From: Pteria penguin
Taxonomy: Eukaryota; Mollusca; Bivalvia; Pterioida; Pteriidae
NCBI GenBank assembly: GCA_035048485.1
Contig: CM068588.1
Span: 24,574,324 to 24,638,323, forward strand
Reading direction: 5' to 3'
DNA: 64,000 nucleotides
The translations under genes and the position numbers were made by a program. Position 1 is the stretch's first letter; the number at the start of each line of letters is the position of its first letter. Shown one piece after another: positions 1-15,500 of this stretch. The notes beneath the pieces were generated by a model, which was not told where the DNA came from, did no database searches, and saw nothing but the letters and a program-made list of their open reading frames with translations.

Positions 1-506
1 CAATTTATAGTTCATTTCTTATAATTTACTTTTGTTAAGATTAAACTTATAGATATGACCAAAATGAGATAGACAAAACAGAATGAGTCTGAGAGAGAAT
101 GTGATGTGAATAAAAATGAGGAGAGTGTTGGAAAATCTGAGAGAAAATTGATCAGAATTTGAAACAAATGTTCCAGTTAGGAAGTTTACATAAGCAATAA
201 ATAATTTTAATACATTTGTACTCTTATAATATTATAATGTGCGAAGAACATAAAATTTAGTAAAAAAATTAGATTTGATTTGAAAGTATTTCAAATGGAG
301 TCATCTATTTTTCAATTGGATCGAGTCATCCATTTCTTTGGTGTAATTGGATTTTTACTTTTACCGTTTTTATAAATCAACATGCCCAATGCAAAGCATT
401 ACTGTTACCTACTACATTAACAATATTTTTATGCTATGCAACTTTGTTATTATTTGAATACAACCTCATAATTTGTAATTTGTGTTTAACTATTTTTCCT
501 TTGCAG

Positions 507-3500
507 TAACTTTGATACAGAGGTATCTGATTTTCCAGATCTTCATACCTAGAGGACAAGAATTTTCCTTTGAATTGGGGTTGGTTTTTTTTTTAATATT
601 TCATTTTGCATAGAAATTTTATAGCACCAAATAGTACAAATATCACATTTATGAATTACTTATTTCTTAAATTATATCACTTATATGGTGGGAATATTTG
701 CCTACTGCATGGTTTCTTGATTTTGACCAATAAATTGGACCCATCTGAAGCAATGAGTGACCTTTCATATGCCAATGTATATCAGGACAAACGGCCTCAG
801 TTTATATTGTCTCTCGGCAGCAGAAGTTGATAATCCTTCAGACAGCAGTTCACTTGCCATTTGTTAGATTAGAAGTTCATTACGACACTGTCAGATCATT
901 TTTGCTGATCAGGGCTACATGTAGGTGAAGGTTTACTAGTGAACCATCAGTACTTGCGGGTTTCTACATGTAATTTGGTTCCCTTTACTTCTTCAACTTT
1001 TAAAACACATTTTCTTCTGTTATTTTTATGATGATATCAGTATATAGTAATAACAGATTATATTATATAGTTTCAATTATTATTTTTATGACGCAGGGTG
1101 GCAGATCTCCAAAATGTCAAGAAGAGAATCCTATTTTCAACTTCCCTCAAAGAAAGTCATGTGACACCCCTACATGCCAAAATACCACTGACAATTCTAC
1201 GCAGACATACGGTGAGTATAGCTCATATGGTAACGTTGTAACAACATGATGCAGTCATTAATTTTACAGCGACTCAAACATATTTAAATTTCTCATGGAT
1301 GTTTTTTGAAAAATAATCGATGGATCAAAGAAGTTTTTCTTGTCCTGTATTAAGACAGAGTTTATTAGCACCATCAGTTTGAAGTTTTAGTCCTGTCTGT
1401 AACTCATTCATGTCCTGTATTTCAGATAAGATAGTAAAAACTAAGGTCCCATGTCACAAAAGGTGTGATATGTGAAAGCCTTACTGCTTATGGTTGGATC
1501 TGTTTCGTAGGTTTCACTTCCTGGGCATTGTATCAGGCAGATGCTGTCTCTGTTGAAGTGCAAAAACTTGGTGTTATGTAAAAGAAAAACAATCAAACAA
1601 ACCATTACATACAAAGCAAGATAATATAAGAATTCACAGTCAGCTTTACACTGTATGGTTAAAGATATCCCTTAAACTTCTGTAAAACTTGACCATTTTA
1701 AAATATGGTGAGTACCAGAACTCACCATTACAAAATCCTACTGAGAACCCAGAATTGTTAGAATGCAAATGTCCCTCGCTGCTTCAAGTGTGCTTAATGC
1801 CTATGTAAAAAATTTCATACATAAATTAGGCAGAAACCATCACTATATAAGTGCAATATTCTTGTCTAAAAATGTTTTGATGGGACTTAAAAACACTAGA
1901 ATAACAAACAAACCAAGAATTTCTGTATGTTACTTAGACAAAATGTAATTTGTTTTCAGTGGTTGAATCTATGCCTGGATTTGGCTTCCATGGTGGCAGA
2001 TTTGTGGAAAAGTCAGACCTTCAAAGCTACAGAGAGCATCACTCTGTGCGCTAACTGCCGTCTGAGAAGGGTGTTTACTATGAGGACACAACCGCTTGAT
2101 ACTGCTGGCGATGAAGGTAAGAATCCCTCAGTAGTCTGATACCATTTATTATTGAACTGATAAGGACTAGGGAAAAAGAATATGAGTAATGCGTATATGT
2201 GTGTTGAGGAACAACTTTAAACAGTATTATGAATTTTACTTTATATTTTATTTGTTTCATTACTGAGGATATTATTTGGCCATAAGCATCACTAAAGAGA
2301 CATAAGTTGTCGAAATGGGCATCTGGTGCACAAAATTATGACATACATGTATTCTAATATGTATAACCATCATTTTTATTTTTTTATATAATTTTATTTT
2401 TAGTGATTGCTTCACTATTGATTTATCAGCTAGACATAATATCCATGAGAAGCCATATTCTGTTTGAAGTCAGATCTAGGGTACTGAAAGAACATTTTTT
2501 TTGCTGGAAGCCATAGTGACAAATTGAATATGTTTTGCAATACTTTTCATGTTTTCATTATTTCAGTATAAAGTTTTAATGTAAGTTTGTGAAACTTGCA
2601 AACAGTATAACAGTTAATGTTTTACTAGATATTTAAAATTCGTCCTTATCACAAATGTTTGTCTTTTATTCAGAGATGTATGGTTGCCCACCAAGCAATG
2701 AAGGGGAAATTGATCAGATCCCAAAGCAGTGTCAGTTTGCCATGGATGTGACCCACATTACACAGGTACCTTATGATATCCTAATAGTACAAATAATGGA
2801 CATGGAATTCCAGTATGTGGTGAAAAACTTTGTCAATCATTTACTATTAATTAAAGAGTAATGTGACTACAAAGGTATAGGTTATATAAATTCTGATTGG
2901 TTGACGAGAGGAAATTTGTGGCATGTAAATACTAAATCACATGCCACAAATTTGAATTTTTATGCTCCCCAAATACTTTCAGGAGAGCATATAGTCCGTC
3001 CGCCCAAGCTCATATCTCCTTTACCTTGTAGCAGAATTTGATCATACTTCACCAAAATATTATTTAGGGTAAGGGTTTTAGGACAAAGGTCACTCAAGGT
3101 CATTTCCAAAACGTCGAAGTCACTTATTAACTATGACTTAAAATACCATAAAGTATGTTTATCTGCTACACCTTTCATCAGAATGTGATCATACTTAACA
3201 AAATATTATTTAGGTTAAGGGCTGAAGTACTTATATTTCCTACACCTTTCATCAGAATTTGATCATACTTCACCAAAATGTTCTTTAGGTTAAGGACTTT
3301 TGGACAAAGATCACTCAGGGTCATTTATGAAAGGTCAAGGCCTGTATTAACTATGACTTAAAATACCATGCAGTACACATATCTCCTACACCTTTTATCA
3401 GAATTTGATCATACTTACCAAAATGTTATTTAGGTGAAGGACCTTTGGACAAAGGTCACTCAAGGTCATTTCTGAAAGTCAAAGTCACCTATTTAAAATT

Positions 3501-6500
3501 ATGACATAAAATACCATGAAGTACTTATATCTCCTACACCTTTCATCAGAATTTGATCATACTTCACCAAAATGTTATTAAGGCTAAGAATTTTTGGACA
3601 AAGGTCACTCAAGGTCATTTCTGAAAGGTCATGTTCACGATAAAAAGTTTTATTTCATAACTAATCAAGGTCAAGCTTACTCATTTTAGTTTAAGACACT
3701 GTGATCATTGTTGTTCTACAGTTGACTCAATTAGATATCCATACGATACATTGAGATTTGAAATCATCATTAATACAATGATTTTCTATATACTGAGTCA
3801 TACATTTCCTTCATTATTGCTGTGCTTTTTGGAGCATCCATCAGTTTTACTGATTTTTTGTAAATGAATTGAGTCATCAATTTCCTGTATCATAACTGCC
3901 ATTCAGTTAGCATACATCAGTTTTACTGATACTGTTGTTATTAATACATGTATGTGATACTGATGCCTGTCAATATTGCGAATCACCAGAACAAACCAGG
4001 TTTTGTCCTAATGGATTCATGATGAGCTGGTTTTCTTGCCCAAATTTGAAGCCAGGTTTAATTTATAGAGGATAGTGCCAAAATAGACTTTGAGTGGAAC
4101 GATAAGTTTTTTATTTAAGTAGATAGTTTTCTTGAGCCTTGTAGTGCAGCAGGTGTGCAGATGACCAAAACATACTACAACTCAGTCGGTGACTGTTGGT
4201 TTGAAAACGATTAGGATTGTTTCATTTCAAACAAACTCTTTTGTTATTCATACATGTGGATTACTTTCAAATGCTGTGCATAACATGCATGAGTAGATCA
4301 GTGCAAATCAATTGTTTGGCAGGATGATCTACAGATTTACAAAATCATTGGAAATGGAATGTAGATACGTTTTTCATTAGAAATGGGATAATATTCCTTG
4401 TGTTTTCATATTTCATGTAGGTTATTAGTGATTTGTAGGCTGCGAATATACGTTTTTGGATTCTGCTTTTAAATCTGTCTTCCAAAACTCAATTTGCGAT
4501 CTGCATATACCGGGGTAATTGATTTCATGCCAGAAATTTTGAACATATGAAAATGCATTCATTTGTCCTGATAACATACTTCTTCATTAAGATCATTTAT
4601 TTCATTTGCATTAAATAACCTTATCATAAGTTACAATTAAAATTGTCTTTCTTGAGAAAAAATTGTTGATTTGTAGTAAAGTACCAGAAAAAAGCTTAGA
4701 AAACATTAGCCCAGTATTTCTCAGTCTATAGGAATCTCTACAGTCCTTAGCTCATCAGAGCTGAAGATTCAAGTGACCTGTTGTTATCTGTTTTTCTGTC
4801 AAGTGTCTACTTTTGAAATGATGAAATAGATGGTCTGCTATATGTGTAATTGTTTTTCAAGCAGATTCTATCAAAAATGGATCCAGCAAAGTAGGTCTTT
4901 GACGGTAACCTTTTAGGCCTCTTTTAATGGTCTGGTAGGAGTTAACTTACTGTATTATTTTTTAGGTCATCAATTTAACCAAAATTAAGCATGCTGAGCG
5001 TTTAAAAGGAGGAGGAGATAACACCCATCGTCCGTCCTCAAATCTTAACATAGGTAAGAATCCTATCTCAATTTATGTTAATCATGGAATATAAGCATTT
5101 TGTATTACATAAAGTGACAATAGAAGTGTGGAATTGATCCTTCCATTTTATGTAAAAGAATGTGCAGGGATGGAAACTCGGGAAAATATCTAAGGAGCCA
5201 CACAGGCTCATGAAAGTGAAAATTTAGGAGCCCAGATTAAAAGTAATGGGCCCGTTATAAAATTGACATAAATCAGAAACTAATTTCTAAAACTTTGAAT
5301 GCCTTTATTACAAACAATGTAGGAAGTTGATCTGGTGACAATATGTATTGAAATTAGGTCTACTCCATTTCCAATTCCATTTCCATTTCTGATTCCTTTT
5401 CAAATACAATCAATCTCTCAAATACCCCTTCTACATCTGACATTTCACCATCTGAATCTGAATCATCCATTCTCTCATTCTCTGACTCATCTCTTCCATC
5501 CCTTCTGTCATTTCCTGACTCATTACTACTTTCACTCACTGTTTCATACTCTCTTTCACCTTCTGAGACTTCTCTCTCCCTTCTTTCATTCCTGTTTACA
5601 GAAGACCCACTCAAACTCATCTCTCTGACATTCCAATCATGTAGTAATGCCCTCGTATTTTCGTTTTTTTCGTACTCTCAGTCATGATCTTTTTTGAGAT
5701 CTTGTTTGTTCGTGTTTTATAACCATCCAGTGCAGCATACCACTGCGCCGCCATTTTAGTTTACAATAACAACCGAGCAATTGTGGCCTATAGGGGGATA
5801 ATACTTATCGATAGAATAGACTTCCAATCGAGCACTGGAAAGCCCATTGAAGTAAAGCATTCACTTGACCCAAGATGAAGCAAAATCAGAGTCAGCTGAG
5901 AGCCTGCGAGCCAATTCGCCAAACAGGCTAATTCGTACGCAAAATCATTTGGTCTATTACGATTTTGGTCGACACGGGCAATCGGGAGTTTCCATCCCTG
6001 ATGTGACATTTAGCAGAATTTTAAGTGTAACATTAACGACAGCATAAACTAATGAGTGGTTTTTCTGATGTTTGTTCAACTTGAGATGACCTCATTACAA
6101 TGTAAATTATGTCATATCAAAGCTTTAAACAGAGTTTTCAATAAAATTTAATGGAAGAAATTGAACTGTATCATTTTACAATAGAACCTCTGTTTAGAGA
6201 AAATTCTTACTAGTGATAGGTACAAAACTTGTCATTTAGAAATGGGGCTCACTCAACATCCTGGTAAAGTAAAATACAACAGTAAATAGTGCTGTTATGG
6301 CACCTACATTCATGGATTCTTGGAAAACAGAGGTGAGACAGGTGCCAGGGAGATCAACAAAACATTTGTCTAGTCCTACCTGCCAAAAATGCACAAAGTA
6401 TGCAGACAGCACTAAAGTAGTTCAATACGAAATACAGAACATGAACATGGCTAAATGTTGAAGTGTGTAACCATATTATTATAAAGGTTTTATAGGTGTA

Positions 6501-9500
6501 CTTCATGCATGTATTTATTTATATGTGCTCTTTGACATTCATTTTGTTCTACTCAATAAGGGGAAAAAGTTATTCTGAAGCTCTCGTCTGTAATGAGATG
6601 GGTTTTGGTTGTATTCTTGTCGCAGCCCAGTGATTTACTTTTGGCTTTAGTTTTCCCCTGCATTTGTACCCTATCCATTAAAACATACATTTCTCTATAA
6701 ATCAGTGTGAATTTTTTCATAGTTTATAAGATACTTCCCTGGGTAGTCATTTTATGTCGGTTTTTATTTTTTCATTCTAGATTTAAATGCAAGTGGAAGA
6801 CGTACTTCTCTAAATGAATCCAATTACCATATAGCATTCGGCACCAAGGTCCCTGGTAGTGTTACCAAGATTAAGGTCAGTAATTTAGTCCATCATCAAT
6901 TTCTATTTTATATTACAGGAAGAGTTAAAACATTAACCTCCTATGATTCTCTGTTAATCTGAGAGGGGAAATGGTTGAATATTTATATAGCTTTGTGGAT
7001 ATAATGTTATCTCATATTATCTCTTACATGTATATAAGAGATTGTAAACTTTACCTTCTCAATTCATTAAACTGCCACACATGACTCATGCTCGACATTA
7101 AAATTGTGTTGCAAATTTTTATGGCCTTTTTTCAAACATTTTTTCAACATGGTTGGTTGGTTGGTTGGTTGATAGGTGTTTTATGTTGCTTTCAACAATA
7201 TTTCAGTTATATTGCAACATGGAAGCAGGAGGTAACTAACCTTATAAACATAGTGGCACAACCTGGAATCGAACCTGGATCGTCGGCGCAGCAAGCCAAG
7301 CGCTTAACCACTCCACCGAGTCTGCCCCCTTTTTTCACCATGGAACAGGGATTCTAACAAACTAAATTTAATATTAAGACCTATGTCTGTATATTACAGA
7401 TAAATTTGAATGCTTTTCAAGCAAACACACTTGCATTTTTTCTCTTTCTAGTTAGATATTAGTATTGTATATTGGACTGTTTGACAATTTGTGGTGCCAC
7501 TTCAGAGTTGTTTGTGCTCTCTCTATATAGAGATCTATTCGTTAGATAGTTGCAATTTCTATATTATAATGCAAGTCAAGCAAAAGTTTTGCAATTATCC
7601 ACTAAGATTTAAAAGCTTATGAAATAAAACATTTGGAACAAACTATAGTTGTATCCTGCATCCTGAAGTGAATAAGTAGAGCAGGGATATGGGGGAAAAG
7701 TTTTCTTTCTTTGTATTATAAACAACACAAATCAGTCAAAAACAACAGTATTTTATTTTGTATGGGAAAATGACATTTATGTAAGAACGTCCACCTGTAT
7801 ATTCCACCAATATTTCAGCCCTTACTTTGATTACACAAGTTAAATGGTCATGCAATTTGTATATACATGGATTATTACTATCTTATGAGGAAGTCAAATA
7901 TTTGTGATTAATAAAATTTCAAGAAAGAGTTTGTAGTATAAATTGTTCCATAGTGGGCATGAACTTGGATATGTAGAAACCAATCTTTTTGTAAAATTGA
8001 TAAAGCTAACGGACATGATAACGTATATGCAGACTTCGCAAACTTCACCACTGGAGTGAAGATGTCATTTCCTAGTAATACTTGATTTCAGCTATTGTGT
8101 ATGTGTACAAAATGCAAGCGACTGATAGAATGTTTATTTAATAATTAGTTTTAGATGGTGCAGTGAACAACAAATGTCATATTGATTCTAAGCGTCGTTT
8201 TTGAAAAGTTTATGTATGCAGGCTTAATGACACAAACAATACAAAATTCTTTATTTTTATTTATGCATCTCACATTCTTATTATCAAACTAATAATGTTT
8301 CCTATCAGTAAATGGTTATTATATTTCCTCTGTCACCATATGCAACAGATATTTGTCAGTTTCACCTGTCTTCATTCACATGATAGGCTGAGATGATCAA
8401 TGTGAAAATTGAAACAGTGGTGTCCATTTTGAATATTAGGAATATCTCACATTTTTCCAAATTCTGTTACATATTAGAACAAAAAATTGTAAAATGAGAC
8501 AAACATGATGGGCAGTGCAAACCCTGCTATATATACCCATACTACAGAAAAGGTAAACATTACTGACTTCTCATAAATGAAGTGCTAAATACAATTAATG
8601 TACCATTGTTTTGTGGAAAGCCATGCAGCAACAGAATGGAACAAGGTTTTTCATTACATAAAAGGTAGTTTTGTGAGATAAAAACACATGATTACAATGT
8701 TGTTCTAGTAAAAGTACGTTACATTTCCATAATATTGACTTCTTATAAATTCAAAATGAAATATTTACTACAATACAGGTTTTGCGGTTACTTAAAGAAA
8801 ATAGTTTTGTTTTTTAATAATTATTACATGCTACAGAGCAATGACAGAAGGATACTTTTCCATGGTCGTTCATCCCTGGGAGCTTCATTCTGGGGGGTAA
8901 CTATCCAGTGTCCTTGATGTACATATGCTTATAGATACCTGTGTTGTTGCTTGGGAGACTGGAATATCATATTGCCGTTGTGTAAATGTGTATATCTGTG
9001 AAATATAACTATTACACCTTATATCTGTTAAATGTACAAAGCTTTTTGTGCATATTCCATTTATCTTTGATTATGCTTCCAGAATTAAATATGTGGGGGC
9101 ATATAGTGTTTGTCCAGTCTGTGAACTTTACAATGGCTATAGCTTTTGAATTGTCAGATGAAGAAGTATAATATTTATTGGTGTTTTCCTAGTAAGGTCA
9201 CTTGCTTACCTTTGATCTCCATATTATTGATATTGGTGTTTCACAAACATATCTTGTTTACATCAGCAATAAAAGAAAATAAGCAAATATGTAAAAAGTT
9301 TAGTTCTGTTTTGTAACTGGAATGATGCTAAGCTTACAATACCTAAATCAGATCAAAAGATTCTAGGATGCAAGAACCTTGTTCCATGTATTCCAAAAAC
9401 TAGATATATAAATAGGAGAATTTTCAGTATGAAAAAATAACTCCCTTGCATGTTAAACCCAAACTGCTTTCCATATTTGCTGTTTTTCATTATATTGATA

Positions 9501-12500
9501 TAATTGGTGTTAATATCAATATATTCTTTGATTAAGAAGAAATAATGTCATGTTATAGATTAAAATGTGTACTGACATATAACATATGTATTCACAAAAA
9601 TATCTATTACAAGTACTTGAGCTTGTCATGCTTATATCAGAATTTCCTGTTGTAACAAGGATCTGATATGAGGTATAATTGTTGAATAGAAATATTTTTT
9701 TCCTCCACTTTTAAACCATTGTTAATACACTGACTAGAATTTTTCATTGTTTTTATGCCTCCGGATCGATAGATTGGGGGCATATTGTTTTTGTCCTGTC
9801 TGTTTGTTTGCTTGTTTGTCTGTTGTCAACTTTAACCCTAGCTATAATTTTTGAACCATGAGGTATAGAGACTTCATATTTGACATGCATACTCAACTAA
9901 TGAAGCCCTTTCAAATGACACCTAGGTTGATGACCTTTTGACCTTGGCAATGACCTTCATGCTGAAAATAACTTTTTGGACTTTGCCTTTGGTACCGTCT
10001 GGGGCATTAGCATTTCACAAACACAGCTTGTTATATATATTACAGTTGTCAGTGATGTAGAGAGATATAGATCATGTTCAATTTGAATTGGCAAGCATGA
10101 AAAATGTATAAATTATCAGATTTTCATATTATCAACCTCCATTTTAAGTTTCTGATTTTGAAAACAGATGGTCAACTAAGTTGTTATTTTGGACATAGAT
10201 TTTGATGTTGACACAACAGTATGTATATTAATGTATTGCTCCACACTAATTATACATGTATATATTTTCCTAATGATGAAATTCAGTTGTTAAAGGGTAG
10301 GTGTATAAAAATAAATATAGGTGTCATCAGGATATTAATATCATTGATTTATTTGTCATTGATATCTTTTATCTCTATGATAATAAAACATGGACTTACC
10401 TGGTTGGTAAACATTATGGGCCCAGTTTTGATAACGTGACCACAATTCCTTATATTGAAGTCTTCCCGAAAAACCAGTGATCCAAAGACCCAGGCCAGTG
10501 AAATGTTGGCAGGACTCCTGAAAATTTCTAAAATATTAATTACATTATGAAGCAAGGATCCGAAATCTTGCGAAGTGGACCATTGGTCTGAAAAGTTTTT
10601 CAAAAAGACTGACATTGTGTAAACTTGCACTTTTCACATACAGGTCAGCAGGCAAGATTCAGTGCATTTACAGCATCAAAAGAAACAAAAATCAAACACA
10701 TATAAACATCAAGTAAATGGTTGGCAATATTACGTTACCTCCAGTCTGTCACTGGAAGACCATACAGTCTTTTATACAGCATGTGTCAAAAAATGAAGTT
10801 GTTTACATGTAGTCTGAATCATACACATGCTTGTGTACTGGAATCTTGAAGGCAGAAACAAACATATGGATAATAGAGACATTAAGGCCCTATTATCAAG
10901 ATAGGGCCATATCTGGCAGCTAGTTTAATCCACGAATAATTTTTTCAAACATTATATAGTATATGTACTAGGTTTTTGTTATCATTATAGGGTAACCATG
11001 GGAATGTAACGAACAGAAGCATTCGGAGTACATCATGTGCTGATGGTAAGTTATTATCTTCATATTCTTTAGTCACCCTCACTCATTTCCTTTGCATTTG
11101 AGACCCATCTATATCCAGGCAAGCATCAGTAATTTTGTGGGCATTTTAAATAAAATTACAGTTACCACTTATAGTTTTCATTTTACACTTGTTTCATTTC
11201 TGGAGTCAAAGACATAGATGAAACCAGACAACAAATTTCATGAAAGCATAATTTGACCATGCGTGATGTTTTAAGAATTTTCTTACTTGAGTGGGTATCT
11301 CATTCATCAAAACACATTAAATTGATTTCTTACTTATTAATTATAAATGAAGGATAAAGATTGAGATCATGATTTTTCATAAATTTTTGAAGGGAGTAAA
11401 TACAAGCAAATTCACTGTACTAAAGAAAGCATCTGAAGTATGAAATTTAATCTTAGCACCTCTTCTTATTTTGAACAGTTAACAGTATGTCAAGACTATC
11501 TGCCCAATTGAAAAACTTAATTTATGTTGGTTTAAACTTGATTTTAACAGAGGGGTATGGGGACTTAGGATACAGTGACTTGTCTACCAGCATTTCCAGT
11601 AAATATAGTATGTCATCTACAGTAAATCCTGAGGGGTCAAGGCGACCTTCCAACCATCAGCGACAAATGTCAGACCCATCTTCTGCTCTAGATAAAGAAA
11701 TGCATAGCAGGATAGGTAATTTGTGACCAAATTACATTATCAAATAAAATAAGAATTACAAAGTGATAATGAAGTTTTTCTAGGTAAGTTTGAAAATCAT
11801 GAGTTCTCTAATATGTGAAGTAAATATGTTTTAATTTTCATTTATTCTATTCATAGAAATAATAAGATAACAGTCTAAGTGCATTCTATTTATAGAATAT
11901 GATCGATCTGATGTATCTATCGGAGGAGTAAAACCACATCCGCCCCGTGAACCTTCATCAGACAGACTGAGACGACGAATCAGAGTTAAGAATGGTGGCA
12001 CTGGGAGTGGAAGTGTAGGGAAAGAGAGGGGTTCTAGTGCTGGCTCACTCAAAGGTCATTCTGATATGTAACATTTCAAGAGTAAAAAGTATTATTCATG
12101 TATTTTGAACCAGCAGAGTTCAGCTTGTATTGTACTCAGCTGGAGGTTCCACCTTAGTCCCACTGGCTACTCAGAGTAGGATGGTAATAACCGAGGTCCT
12201 CTATCACAGTGGATGTAGACCTCTAGAGGATTTCACACAGTTTATGTTGGATCTGTTGCATAGTTTAAAGTTTTCTGCAGTAAATCAGGCAGATGTTGTC
12301 ATTATGTAAATGTAATGCTCTTGATGTGATGTAAATTAGAAGTAAAATTTAAAGGTACCAAGGTGAATAGTTCAAGGTACCATGGTGAATAGTTCAAGGT
12401 ACCAAGGAAAATAGTTCAAAGTACCAATGTGAATAGTTTAAGATACCATGGTGAATAGTTCAAGGTACCAAGGTAAATAGTTCAAAGTACCAAGGTGAAT

Positions 12501-15500
12501 AGTTCAGGATACCAAGGTAAATAGTTCAGGGTACCAAGGTAAATAATTCAAGGTACCAAGGTGAATAGTTCATAATACCAAGGTAATTAGTTCAAGGTAC
12601 CAAGGTGAATAGTTCAAGGTACAATGTACCAAGGTGAAGAGTTCAAGATACCAAGTTAAATAGTTCAAGGTACCAAGGTGAATATCGTAGTTCAAGGCAC
12701 CAAGATGAATAGTTTTAGTTAGCGAGAGCTTTACAATCATAGACCTCAGAAATTGATTTCACTTAACTGGAAGCTCAAGTTATCAATTTTCTAGTAAATG
12801 AAAATGAAGTAGTATTTTGTCTAAAAATTTTAACAGTTGGAACAAAACTTAAGGGAAACAATAACTTTTAATTGATTTTCTCTGATTTATTTAAAAAAAT
12901 TCATGCCACATTTATAAGCATTTATATTTGATTCTTAACAAAAGCTTGTCTGATAGGATGAAAAATTTATCATGATTAAATACTTTTCAATAGATGAAAA
13001 CACAAGTCAAACGTCATCTGCCAAGGTAAACAAAGTCAGTCAATCAGGTCAACCTGATTCTCGCAGGACACGAGTAGCCTCAGAAAATGAGGTAATGACA
13101 AGCTCTGGGTACTCCAGCAAGACAGGACCACCAAGACAAGGGGGAGATAATGGAATGGTTTCCTCTCAGGAGTCTGGCTCAGGACTCTCAGAATCACAGA
13201 ACTCCAGAAAAGGTATACTTCAATAGTCAACTTTCCTTACATATAACAGGATGTTGCCTTAAAATTCAGATATATGTACTGTATATGGGTAATAACCAGG
13301 TAGCCTTCTTTAATCTTAGAATAAGAAACACATTTGGGAAAAAAACATTTTATGACATATGTTGTAGTGCTTGTGCATTTGCAGAATAGCTAAAATTAGA
13401 AATACCCCATGTGAAAATTTTCAGACATACAGTAGTGTTGTAAGGTGTTACCTGATTATTTATATGCTTGTAGTATGTTATAAGAACATTTAGTCAGAAT
13501 TGATACCTTAATATTGGGAATATCTTTTGAATGGTAAGTGATGGGGCTTTCATATTTCACATGTATATTCCTTTTGACAAGACCTTTCCGTCAATACCAA
13601 AATTTTGACCTTAACTTTAGAGTTTGACTTAATTCTAGGAAAACAGCTTAAAAAGACAAAGTTGCCACCGTAGGTATTCATATTTCACAGATACGGCTTG
13701 TTTTACCATATATTTCTTGAATTTGTTAGATTGTCATTCTAAATATTGTTTATGCAGAGTATAATAGCAGTGATTATCAAGGGGACGGAGCAGTGCAGGA
13801 TGATTCCATACTGGACGTGATTAATATTTGTCATGGGATCAACTTACAGGAAGATCTCTACTCCGATAACGAACCAGAAGATTATGAGGAAAGTGAGGAG
13901 TAAGTAATACGTACATAGTGCTGTCTTTATATAAATAACTTCCTGAATGTAGCATGAACAATTCATGAAACGTATGAAACAAGATATACAAAAATGTTGA
14001 ATTTTTAATTCCATAGAGAACCAGAAAAAGAGAGGAATGTGTATCTTTTTGCATCGAAGCCAAAGAAACTTTCGAGGCGTCATGTTTCCCCAAATTTTCT
14101 GGAAATGGAGGAAGAAAATCAAGTACAGGTAAATTTCAGTTTTTTACTTGGGGGGAAAAATTATCCTTATTGAATGTGAATAAAATTGATCTGACATGTA
14201 CAAGATGTATGCATGTAATTGAAGATATGAATGGTTTAAATCTGGATATTATGAATATTTCTTTTCATGTATTTTGAAACTTTTTTCTTGATGATTTAAT
14301 AGAATGTATCATATATGGGTAAAAAACTTTCAATTAAGCTTATATTTATTGTTGTCATGGACCAAGCAGGATTTAGGGAAAAAATGTCAAGTATTTCTTC
14401 ACTTAAATCACATTAATGATTTTTATTGAAATCAGAATAAACAATTTTTAAATATAATTCTTTCTACAATTAGCACCATAGAAGCGTCAATGTATCAAGA
14501 ACTTCAAAACCACAACGTGGTGCCAGACTGGATCAAGACTTTCATAATAGTGATTCCAGCAGTCAAGAAGAAGAGGAAATACGTCGTAAAAAGTTACCAG
14601 GTTCACGACCCCATAGTGGCACATCCAGCAGACCCCACAGTGGCAGCACAAGTAGACCTCAAAGTGGAAGCACATCTCGCCCTCACAGTGGCTCTACGAG
14701 TCGTCCGACGAGTGGGACATCAAGTAAACCCCATAGTGCATCTTCGAGGGACGCGATAAGTCCTGGATCTCATAGACACACTGTTAAGCCTCAGAGAAAG
14801 GACAAAATTGTTGAAAATAATTCAGGTTTTAATCATGTGCCAAAGTTTACCATTGCCAGTCCAGAACTGCGAATGAGTACTCATCTTCCTACCCACCGCT
14901 CAGAAACATCCGTCAATGGTAATGCAACTAACAGGAGTGTCTCCCGCATGAATCGTAAATCTGTACGAGAAATTCCTCAAGATGATTCTAGATTGTCAGT
15001 CATTAAATCTACAGAGGTAAGAAGGTCAAAGTTTCTGACAAATTTGGAAGTTTGAAGAATAAAAAAGCCTAGCTATCAGATATGGAGATTTCATGTAGAC
15101 CATATATGCTGCTGAGTAGAAAATCATATGCAGTCTATTCTCGGAGACCATGTGAAAAGTTGCGAGTTAGACTTAGGAATGTATATTTATAGTAAGATAC
15201 TGCAATCGGGGATTTTAAAAGAAGCTTGAGTTCATGGAAAAATTTCAGTTGTTGATTTTCGAGTAAACAAGAGTCATGTTTATGTGCTAGGCCAATAGAG
15301 GCCAACATAAGGTTTTAATCATCCTAGTTCTTTGTAAATCAATGTTCTAATGGTATCTGTTTCATTGTTCAACAGTGCTATCAGCTCAGTTGGGACTGTT
15401 GATGTTACACATCTGTGTTTTCATTAAAGAGTTACATCTGTGTTTGAATTCTGCTCATAACAGAATTTGAATTAAGCAATGTACTGAGTGATTATAGATA

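Noticed and set aside
1028..1249. Frame reading [14 protein letters not shown] as CFAP20DC exon sequence
   Set aside because: A different frame of the same exon ([14 protein letters not shown]) fits the CFAP20 domain and the splice phases on both sides.
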